The position numbers were made by a program, and so were the translations under genes. The notes beneath the pieces are model-generated. The model did no database searches and was not told the origin of the DNA. It saw only the letters and a program-made list of their open reading frames with translations. This document shows positions 57,567 to 64,000 of a stretch of DNA of 64,000 nt, one piece after another. Every line of letters begins with the position of its first letter. Positions within the stretch are counted from its first letter, which is position 1. Source of the DNA: Thermomonospora catenispora (GTDB lineage Bacteria > Actinomycetota > Actinomycetes > Streptosporangiales > Streptosporangiaceae); assembly GCF_006363815.1 (NCBI RefSeq), contig NZ_RRYT01000021.1:1-64000 (forward strand). The letters are read 5' to 3'.

Positions 57567-59294
57567 ATGAGCACCGCCTACGGGCTGACCGCGGTGTCGC
57601 TGGTGGTGGCGGCGACCGTGCTGATCGGGATGTTCGGGCTGCGGATCTCGCGGACCACCTCGGACTTCTATGTGGCGTCGCGGACGGTCTCGCCGCTGCG
57701 GAACGCCTCGGCGATCGGCGGGGAGTATCTGTCGGCGGCCTCCTTCCTGGGGATCGCCGGGCTGATCCTGGCCTACGGGGCGGACATGCTGTGGCTGCCG
57801 GTCGGCTGGACCGGCGGCTACCTGGTGCTGCTGGTGCTGGTCTCCGCGCCGCTGCGCCGCTCGGGCGCCTACACGCTGCCGGACTTCGCCGAGGCGCGGC
57901 TGGAGTCGATGACGGTGCGGCGGGTCACCAGCGTGCTGGCCGTCCTCATCGGCTGGCTGTACCTGATGCCGCAGCTGCAGAGCGCGGGACTGGTGCTGCG
58001 CACCGCCGCGGGCACCCCGGTGTGGGTGGGGACGGTGCTCGTCGCCGTCGTCGTGACCATCAACGTGCTCTCCGGCGGCATGCGCAGCATCACGATGGTG
58101 CAGGCGTTCCAGTACTGGCTGAAGCTGACCGCGCTGGCCGTGCCGGTGCTGTTCCTGCTGATCGCCTGGCGGCAGGACGCCGCCCCCGGGCTCGGCGGCG
58201 ACGCCCCGCCGACGTTCCCCGAGCGCACCACCGTGTCGATCGGCACGGACGTCACCGTGCGGGTGCCCGCCCCGGTCACCGTCGAGGTCCGCGGCCGGGT
58301 GGACGGGGCCGGGCGCGCCGGGCCGCTCACCCTGACGGCGGGGGAGCACACCGTCGCCCGCGACACCGTCGTCACGTTCCCGGCGGGCGCGGCGGTGCCG
58401 CACGTGGCGGACCTGCCGGTGCGCACCGACGCCGAGTGGCTGCGGCCGCTGGCCGGGCGCGAGTACCCGATGTACGCGACCTACTCGCTGATCCTGGCCA
58501 CCTTTCTGGGCACCATGGGCCTGCCGCACGTGCTGGTGCGCTTCTACACCAACCCCGACGGCCGGGCCGCGCGCCGCACGACGGTGCTGGTGCTCGGCCT
58601 GCTCGGCGCGTTCTACCTGCTGCCCGCGCTGTACGGGGCGCTCGGCCGGATCTACGCCCCCGAGCTGCTGATGACCGGCCGGACCGACGCGGTGGTGCTG
58701 ACCCTGCCGGGGCGGCTGATCGGCGGCACGCTCGGCGACCTGCTCGGCGCGCTGGTCACCGCGGGCGCGGTGGCGGCGTTCCTGTCCACCTCCTCGGGGC
58801 TGGCGGTGTCGGTGGCCGGGGTGATCGCACAGGACCTCATGCACGGCGGGGTGCGGTCGTTCCGGGTGGCGACGCTGCTGGCGCTGCTCGTCCCGCTGGG
58901 GCTGGCGCTGTCGGTGCGGGCGCTGGCGGTGGCGGACGTGGTGGGGCTGGCGTTCGCGCTGGCCGCCTCGACCTTCTGCCCGCTGCTGGTGCTGGGCATC
59001 TGGTGGCGGCGGCTGACCGTGGCGGGGGCGCTGGCCGGGCTGATCGTCGGCGGCGGGCTGGCGGGCACGGCCGTGGCGTGGACGATCATCGGCGGGCCGC
59101 CCGGCGGACTGGCCGGGGCGCTGCTGGCCCAGCCGGCCGCCTGGACGGTGCCCGCCGCGTTCGCCGTGATGATCGGGGTTTCGCTGATCACCCCGCGCAG
59201 CGTGCCCGCCGGGGTGGCGCGCACCATGGTCCGGTTGCACACCCCCGAGACGCTGGCCGTCGACCGGGGGACCTGGCACCCCAAGGGGGCGTGA
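57567..59294 (+). CDS. Sodium/solute symporter (SSS), ActP-like, with an extracytoplasmic insert
   Basis: A 575-residue symporter with 13 predicted helices, related to acetate/pyruvate permeases. Conserved stretches include G-G-E-Y-L-S-A-A-S-F-L-G-I-A-G near 51-65 and G-T-M-G-L-P-H-V-L-V-R-F-Y-T near 316. Compared with the ActP at 60860 it carries about 63 extra residues (about 215-285), V-S-I-G-T-D-V-T-V-R-V-P-A-P and more, predicted beta-rich and outside the membrane. It is in an operon with the LytS/LytTR pair, suggesting that the regulator controls uptake of a short monocarboxylate. Confidence 0.9.
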   Translation: MSTAYGLTAVSLVVAATVLIGMFGLRISRTTSDFYVASRTVSPLRNASAIGGEYLSAASFLGIAGLILAYGADMLWLPVGWTGGYLVLLVLVSAPLRRSGAYTLPDFAEARLESMTVRRVTSVLAVLIGWLYLMPQLQSAGLVLRTAAGTPVWVGTVLVAVVVTINVLSGGMRSITMVQAFQYWLKLTALAVPVLFLLIAWRQDAAPGLGGDAPPTFPERTTVSIGTDVTVRVPAPVTVEVRGRVDGAGRAGPLTLTAGEHTVARDTVVTFPAGAAVPHVADLPVRTDAEWLRPLAGREYPMYATYSLILATFLGTMGLPHVLVRFYTNPDGRAARRTTVLVLGLLGAFYLLPALYGALGRIYAPELLMTGRTDAVVLTLPGRLIGGTLGDLLGALVTAGAVAAFLSTSSGLAVSVAGVIAQDLMHGGVRSFRVATLLALLVPLGLALSVRALAVADVVGLAFALAASTFCPLLVLGIWWRRLTVAGALAGLIVGGGLAGTAVAWTIIGGPPGGLAGALLAQPAAWTVPAAFAVMIGVSLITPRSVPAGVARTMVRLHTPETLAVDRGTWHPKGA

Positions 59295-59297
59295 CGA

Positions 59298-60239
59298 TCA
59301 GGGGTGCGGGGTCGGTCCGGGCGGCGGCAGGTGGCCCGGAGGCGGCGGAGGGGCGTGGCCGGACTGCGGATCGGGCGCGGCGGGCGGCGGGAGGTGGCCC
59401 GGCTGCTGCGCGGAGGCGGCGGGCGAGGGGGCGTACCCGGGCTGTCCGGGCTGCGGGGCGGGAGGCGCGCCCGCGGAGGAGTCCTGCGGGGCGGCCCTGC
59501 GGCCCAGCCGGCGCGCCCCCTCCACGGCCGCCTGCGCCATCCCCGCCGCGGTGCGCAGCACTGCGGCGGGCTCCACCACCGTGCCGCCCACCCGGTCGGC
59601 CAGCGTGCGGCGCCGGCCGCCCAGCATCGGCAGCGCGTTGAACAGGAACAGCGCCACCGCCGCCGCCCACACCACGAACGACAGCAGGAACTGCCCGAGC
59701 AGCAACAGAATGCAGGCCACCGAGTACAGGCCGCTCTCCGACGCCGTGGTGACGAGCGCCCGCAGCAGCGAGCGCCTGACCCCGGGACGGGTGCCGTGCG
59801 TGCTGCGCACCCGCAGCCCCAACAGCCCCTTGCCCAGGGTCCGCCCGGCGAACTGCACGGTGGCGAACTGGTACAGCAGCTGCAGCACGATCAGCGCCGC
59901 GAAGCCCTGCACGACGATGTCGACCGCCCCGCCCCACACGCTCTCTCCGGTGGCGCGGGCGACGCCGGCCAGGTCTCCCTGGGAGCTGAGCAATTCGAAG
60001 ACGCCGGTGGTCGCCGCCTTGAGCGCCCCCTGCGTGCTGATGTAGTCGACCAGCCGGGTGTAGGTGAGGAACCCGAGGCCGGCCACGAACGCCGCCACGA
60101 CCAGCGCATCGATCAGCCAGGCGGCGAACCTGCGTCCCAGGGGCGCGACGGCCGGGGCCTCGGGGGACGACTGCGGGGGGACGGGGGACGGATTCGGCGC
60201 GCCCGGAAAAGGGCCGCCGGGAGAGGGAGTGCCGTACAA
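59298..60239 (-). CDS. RDD family membrane protein
   Basis: A 313-residue protein. The Pro-rich N-terminus (about 1-33) leads to the RDD domain, R-R-F-A-A-W-L-I-D-A-L-V-V near 36-48 and G-K-G-L-L-G-L-R-V-R-S near 138. About five helices follow, and then a long Pro/Gly/Ala-rich tail (about 250-313). Some RDD proteins are sodium or compatible-solute antiporters; here the role is unknown. TTG 60239 is preceded by AAAGG. It is convergent with the symporter (3 bp apart). Confidence 0.85.
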   Translation of the reverse strand: MYGTPSPGGPFPGAPNPSPVPPQSSPEAPAVAPLGRRFAAWLIDALVVAAFVAGLGFLTYTRLVDYISTQGALKAATTGVFELLSSQGDLAGVARATGESVWGGAVDIVVQGFAALIVLQLLYQFATVQFAGRTLGKGLLGLRVRSTHGTRPGVRRSLLRALVTTASESGLYSVACILLLLGQFLLSFVVWAAAVALFLFNALPMLGGRRRTLADRVGGTVVEPAAVLRTAAGMAQAAVEGARRLGRRAAPQDSSAGAPPAPQPGQPGYAPSPAASAQQPGHLPPPAAPDPQSGHAPPPPPGHLPPPGPTPHP

Positions 60240-60493
60240 GAACGGACCTTTCTGACGCTCGGACGAAAGGGCGTGATCGAAGACTAACGAAGCGTCCGGC
60301 GGGCGGGGCGGGCCGCGGGAGCACCGTCCGGAATCGGCCTCCTCCGCACGGCCGGCCCCCGCGGCATGCCGTTCGTCGCACGGATTCGACCGTTCACCGA
60401 TCGCGCGCGGCGGATCGGCGCAGCCGCCCGGCGGCTCACCGCAGCCCGGCGCCAGCCCCCTCCACGCGCGGGGCGGAGGCTCCTTACCGTGAC

Positions 60494-60507
60494 GTGACCC
60501 CCGTCAC
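60494..60507. promoter_or_regulatory. Crp-type site before the DUF485-actP operon
   Basis: GTGACCCCCGTCAC fits the GTGA-N6-TCAC consensus for Crp/GlxR-type regulators. A TACCGT hexamer (60485-60490) lies just upstream, so the site would cover the transcription start, a repressing position. Confidence 0.55.
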
Positions 60508-60524
60508 AGCCGAGGAGGGAACCC

Positions 60525-60863
60525 GTGACCGTCGATAAAGAAGCCGACGGCGTGCAGACGCCGTATGAGCGGGTGCAGCGCACACCCGAATTCCAAGAGC
60601 TCCGGCGCCGCTTCCGCGCCTTCGCGTTCCCGGCCACCGTGGCCTTCCTGGCCTGGTACCTGCTGTACGTGGTGCTCTCGGGCTGGGCCCGCGGCTTCAT
60701 GGGCACCCAGGTGATCGGGTTCATCAACGTGGCGCTGATCTTCGGCCTGCTGCAGTTCGCGTCCACGTTCCTGATCGCCTGGCTGTACTCCCGGCACGCC
60801 GAGCGCACGCTCGACCCGATGGCCGCCGACCTGGCCGCCCAGGTGGAAGGAGCCCCCAAGTGA
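60525..60863 (+). CDS. DUF485 membrane protein
   Basis: A 112-residue protein with two helices. It has the family hallmarks F-Q-E-L-R-R-R-F-R-A-F-A-F-P near 23-36, then F-I-N-V-A-L-I-F-G-L-L-Q-F near 66 and W-L-Y-S-R-H-A-E-R near 86. DUF485 proteins (YjcH-type) are encoded upstream of acetate permease. GTG 60525 has GAGGAGGG 5-6 bases upstream. It overlaps actP by GTGA. Confidence 0.92.
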   Translation: MTVDKEADGVQTPYERVQRTPEFQELRRRFRAFAFPATVAFLAWYLLYVVLSGWARGFMGTQVIGFINVALIFGLLQFASTFLIAWLYSRHAERTLDPMAADLAAQVEGAPK

Positions 60864-62470
60864 GCCACGAGACCCTGGCGATCGTGCTGTTCCTGGTGTT
60901 CGTCGGCGCCACGCTGGCGATCACCGTCTGGGCCGGCCGGCAGACCAAGAGCGCCTCGGACTTCTACGCCGGCGGCCGGTCGTTCTCCGGGGTGCAGAAC
61001 GGGCTGGCGATCGGCGGCGACTACATGTCGGCCGCCTCGTTCCTCGGCATCGCCGGCATGATCGCGCTCTACGGCTACGACGGCTTCCTGTACTCCATCG
61101 GCTTCCTGGTGGCCTGGCTGGTGGCACTGCTGCTGGTCGCCGAGCTGATGCGCAACTCCGGCAAGTACACCATGGCGGACGTGCTGGCCTTCCGGATGAG
61201 CCCGCGCCCGGTGCGCACCGCCGCCGGAGTGTCCACCATCACCGTGTCGATCTTCTACCTGCTGGCCCAGATGGTCGGCGCGGGCGCGCTGGTGGCGCTG
61301 CTGTTCGGCTTCACCTCCGAGTTCGCCAAGGGCGCCACCATCGTGCTGGTCGGCGCGCTGATGATCATCTACGTGACGGTCGGCGGCATGAAGGGCACCA
61401 CCTGGGTGCAGATCATCAAGGCCGTGCTGCTGATGGGCGGCGCCACCCTGGTGACCCTGCTGGTGCTGGCCAAGTTCGGGTTCAACCTCTCCACCCTGCT
61501 GCGGGACGCGGCCGAGCAGAGCGGCAAGGGCGAAGCGTTCCTGGAGCCCGGCCTGCGGTACGCCACCGACGAGCAGGGGCTGACCGGCAAGCTGGACCTG
61601 ATCAGCCTCGGGCTGGCGCTGGTGCTGGGCACCGCCGGCCTGCCGCACATCCTGATCCGCTTCTACACCGTCCCCACCGCCCGCGACGCCCGCAAGTCGG
61701 TGCTGTGGGGCATCGGCCTCATCGGCGCGTTCTACCTGCTCACCCTGGTGCTCGGGTTCGGCGCCGCCGCCCTGGTGGGCAGCAAGGCGATCGCCGAGGC
61801 CAACCCGGCCGGCAACACCGCCGCGCCGCAGCTGGCCCAGGAGATCGGCGAGCGGATCTTCGGCGAGGTGGGCGGCACCGTGCTGCTGGCGGTGATCGCC
61901 GCGGTGGCGTTCGCGACCATCCTCGCCGTGGTGGCCGGCCTCACCCTCGCCTCGTCCTCCTCCTTCGCCCACGACCTGTACGCGCACGTGTTCCGGCGCG
62001 GCCAGGCCACCGAGGCCGAGGAGGTCCGGGTCGCCCGGATCGCCGCGCTGGTGATCGGCGCGGTGTCGATCGTGCTCGGCATCTTCGCCCAGCGCCTGAA
62101 CGTGGCCTTCCTGGTGGCGCTGGCGTTCGCGGTGGCCGCCTCCGGGAACCTGCCCGCGATCCTCTACAGCCTGTTCTGGAAGAGGTTCAACACCGCGGGC
62201 GCGGTCGCGGCCATCTACGGGGGTCTGGGGTCGGCCGTGCTGCTGGTGTTCTTCTCCCCGGTGGTCTCCGGCTCCGAGAAGGCCCTGTTCACCGGTGCGG
62301 ACTGGGCCGTCTTCCCGCTGGAGAACCCCGGCATCGTCTCGATCCCGATCGGCTTCCTGTGCGGCTGGCTCGGCACCGTGCTCAGCAAGGAGTTCAACGC
62401 CGCCAAGTACGCCGAGATCGAGGTCCGTTCCCTCACCGGCGCGGGTGCCGAGCGGGCCGCCTCCCACTAG
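60860..62470 (+). CDS. actP: Cation/acetate symporter ActP-type
   Basis: A 536-residue SSS permease with 13 helices for short carboxylates such as acetate or propionate. Typical motifs: S-A-S-D-F-Y-A-G-G-R near 31-40, I-G-G-D-Y-M-S-A-A-S-F-L-G near 52-64, G-G-M-K-G-T-T-W-V-Q near 175, and G-T-A-G-L-P-H-I-L-I-R-F-Y near 258. It lacks the insert present in the paralogue at 57567. GTG 60860 is coupled to DUF485. The Crp-type site suggests carbon-source control. A strong terminator follows. Confidence 0.93.
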   Translation: MSHETLAIVLFLVFVGATLAITVWAGRQTKSASDFYAGGRSFSGVQNGLAIGGDYMSAASFLGIAGMIALYGYDGFLYSIGFLVAWLVALLLVAELMRNSGKYTMADVLAFRMSPRPVRTAAGVSTITVSIFYLLAQMVGAGALVALLFGFTSEFAKGATIVLVGALMIIYVTVGGMKGTTWVQIIKAVLLMGGATLVTLLVLAKFGFNLSTLLRDAAEQSGKGEAFLEPGLRYATDEQGLTGKLDLISLGLALVLGTAGLPHILIRFYTVPTARDARKSVLWGIGLIGAFYLLTLVLGFGAAALVGSKAIAEANPAGNTAAPQLAQEIGERIFGEVGGTVLLAVIAAVAFATILAVVAGLTLASSSSFAHDLYAHVFRRGQATEAEEVRVARIAALVIGAVSIVLGIFAQRLNVAFLVALAFAVAASGNLPAILYSLFWKRFNTAGAVAAIYGGLGSAVLLVFFSPVVSGSEKALFTGADWAVFPLENPGIVSIPIGFLCGWLGTVLSKEFNAAKYAEIEVRSLTGAGAERAASH

Positions 62471-62535
62471 GTGAAGACCTCCGGTCCCGTCCCCCATCCC
62501 GGTGGCGCCCGGCGAGGACGGGACCGGCGGACGAC

Positions 62536-62569
62536 GGGGCCGTCCCCGCCGCAGGCCGGGGACGGCCCC
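62536..62569 (+). terminator. Terminator of the actP operon
   Basis: A 13-bp perfect stem (62536-62548 with 62557-62569) with an 8-base loop, 65 bases after the actP stop, followed by TTGG. Confidence 0.85.
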
Positions 62570-62606
62570 TTGGCGTCCCCGGCCTGCGGCCGGCTCGGCG
62601 GAAAGC

Positions 62607-62635
62607 CCGCCCCCGCCCGGCCCGGGCGGGGGCGG
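62607..62635 (-). terminator. Terminator of the ABC substrate-binding gene
   Basis: A 13-bp perfect stem (62607-62619 with 62623-62635) with a 3-base loop, just beyond the stop codon of the minus-strand gene. Confidence 0.85.
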
Positions 62636-62642
62636 AGGGGGA

Positions 62643-63914
62643 TCAGAAGGTGCCGACCGGGACCTGGTAGTTCTTGGCCAGCTCGGACTCGGTGGCCTCC
62701 TGGACGGTCACCACTCCGCCGGGCGCGCCCTTCTTGGGCTGGGTGATGTAGGTCTTACGGGTGGCGGGCTTGTCCCAGTAGGAGAAGTCCATCGGGGTGC
62801 CCAGACCGTCGTCGAAGGCGTTGCGGGACCGGTGCGCCTTGATCAGGCCCTCCCGGGTGAGGTCCTTGGCCTCGCAGGCCTTCTTCAGCGCCTCGGTGAC
62901 GATCTTGGCGCCGCCGTACCCGTTGACCACGCCGCTGTCCAGCGGCTGGCCGGGGTACTTCTTGGAGTAGTCGTCGGCCAGCTTCTTCATCGCCGGCAGG
63001 TCGGAGCTCATCGGGGCGCCGGCGGTGGCGATGAAGAAGCCCTGGGCCAGCGCCGGCGCGGCCGCGGTGTCCAGCAGCTGCGGCGAGAACGCCGAGTTGC
63101 TGCCCAGGATCGGCTGCTTCATCCCGCGGGAGCGGGCGATGCCGGCCAGCGAGGCCGCCTGCCGGGGACCGGCGCTGATCAGGATCGCCTTGACGCCGGC
63201 CTGGTTGAGCGCGGCGACCTGCGAGCTCATGTCGTTGTCGGTCGCCTTGATCTTCTGCTCGACGATGGTCAGGTTGTTGTGCTGGGCGGCGTACTTGGCG
63301 CCGCGCAGCGCCGACTCCCCGTAGTCGCCCTCGAAGTAGACGTGGCCGATCTTGTCACCAGACTTGATCATCTTCTTGTCCAGCATCCACTGGATGCCGT
63401 TGATCATGTCCACGTCGTAGGTGGTGCCGGTGACCTGGATGTACTGGTTGCCCAGCAGCGCGGTGGTCCAGGCGCTCGGGATGGTGAAGATCTTGTCGGA
63501 CTCGATCCGCTGCTTGACCGCGCTGACCATCGGGGAGCCGAGGAAGTGCGGCAGAGCCAGCACCGAGCCACTCAGCTCGCTGTAGATCGACACGGCCTTC
63601 TGCGGGTCGTAGCCGTGGTCGCGGACCACCGCCTCGATGGTCCGACCGCAGATCCCGCCGGCCTTGTTGATCTCCTCGAAGTGCAGCTGCTGGGCGTTGG
63701 TGATGCTCTTGCCCAGCGGGGCGTACACGCCGGTCAGGTCGGTGGCCAGACCGAGCTTGATGGTCTTGTCGGTCACGCCCGGCCCCTGCTTGACCCCGTC
63801 GGCACCGGTTCCGCCGGAGCCGCCGGTGGCCTTGCCACTGCCGCAGCCGGCCGTCGCGGCGGCCAGCACCAGCGCGGTGAGCGACACCGCCGTCTTGCGC
63901 AGAGAGGACTTCAT
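62643..63914 (-). CDS. Branched-chain amino acid-type ABC substrate-binding lipoprotein
   Basis: A 423-residue extracytoplasmic binding protein (Leu/Ile/Val-binding family, periplasmic-binding type 1). The lipobox A-A-A-T-A-G-C-G lies near residue 24. The first strand, T-I-K-L-G-L-A-T-D-L-T-G-V-Y-A-P near 54-69, and the N-terminal lobe G-G-I-C-G-R-T-I-E near 91 are typical. The ligand may be a branched-chain amino acid or a related compound. It starts at ATG 63914, overlapping the previous permease gene by ATGA, and is the last gene of the operon. Confidence 0.92.
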   Translation of the reverse strand: MKSSLRKTAVSLTALVLAAATAGCGSGKATGGSGGTGADGVKQGPGVTDKTIKLGLATDLTGVYAPLGKSITNAQQLHFEEINKAGGICGRTIEAVVRDHGYDPQKAVSIYSELSGSVLALPHFLGSPMVSAVKQRIESDKIFTIPSAWTTALLGNQYIQVTGTTYDVDMINGIQWMLDKKMIKSGDKIGHVYFEGDYGESALRGAKYAAQHNNLTIVEQKIKATDNDMSSQVAALNQAGVKAILISAGPRQAASLAGIARSRGMKQPILGSNSAFSPQLLDTAAAPALAQGFFIATAGAPMSSDLPAMKKLADDYSKKYPGQPLDSGVVNGYGGAKIVTEALKKACEAKDLTREGLIKAHRSRNAFDDGLGTPMDFSYWDKPATRKTYITQPKKGAPGGVVTVQEATESELAKNYQVPVGTF

Positions 63915-64000
63915 GCTGGTTGCTCCTCAGGTTCCATTCGGGGAGAAGGGGTGGACTTGCGGCGGGCGGCGGTGGACGCGCGCAGGCGTTGCCACAGCCC
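63911..64000 (-). CDS. C-terminal end of a probable ABC transporter permease (partial)
   Basis: The minus-strand frame from 64000 to TGA 63911 gives 29 residues beginning G-L-W-Q-R-L-R-A-S-T and ending P-E-E-Q-P-A. The short basic tail after L-W-Q-R-L-R resembles LivM-type permease ends, and the ATGA overlap with the binding-protein gene supports it. Identification is mostly from context. Confidence 0.5.
   Translation of the reverse strand, partial: GLWQRLRASTAARRKSTPSPRMEPEEQPA

Overview
The window is high-GC, gene-dense DNA from an actinobacterium. GTG, TTG and leaderless starts are frequent, GTGA/ATGA gene overlaps are common, and the gene sets leuA/recO/uppS/glyS and dgt/dnaG/sigma are typical of that phylum. 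The secDF leader resembles a type known from Streptosporangiales, so that order is my best guess, but placement below phylum is weak.

Region 1 (1-16.1 kb) is mostly housekeeping. It holds a DDAH-type hydrolase, leuA behind a four-leucine leader peptide, and a cytoplasmic M4 protease with its emfourin-type inhibitor. Then come recO-uppS, a znuA-znuC-znuB-zur operon with a Zur box, glyS and a fused secDF. The short gene in front of secDF ends in an R-A-P-P motif characteristic of ApdA-type translation-arrest peptides. Its last codons are complementary to the secDF ribosome binding site, so the pair reads as an export sensor controlling an export motor. A band-7/SPFH membrane protein follows.

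Region 2 (16.4-36.7 kb) carries a GH15 glucosidase/trehalase, pyruvate phosphate dikinase, a DUF218 protein and dgt. A block of about 10 kb separates dgt from dnaG and a primary-type sigma factor. It contains two PQQ-propeller proteins, an MFS carrier, GtrA, an ECF41-like sigma factor, a secreted LVIVD protein with a divergent DUF305 lipoprotein, and a Tat-exported flavin amine oxidase.

Region 3 (37.0-48.8 kb) is a complete Ter-type stress module: a coiled-coil protein, two tandem TerD, a DUF475/TerC membrane protein and a third TerD. These are followed by a tightly coupled biosynthetic operon of an HpcH/HpaI-type lyase, a PRTase_2-TRSP protein, a PRTase_1-PELOTA (StiP) protein and a HAD phosphatase. 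Such operons have been predicted to make a nucleoside-like metabolite. A GH63-type glucosylglycerate hydrolase follows.

Region 4 (48.8-64 kb) has a YtxH protein, tRNA-Asn, a GlxA-type regulator, a cupin, SMP-30, a LysE exporter and an MDR oxidoreductase behind a SoxR-like box. A LytS/LytTR two-component system precedes one DUF485-like/SSS symporter pair, and a second DUF485/ActP pair lies behind a Crp-type site. The window ends in a branched-chain amino-acid ABC operon. No CRISPR array, insertion sequence or prophage was seen.
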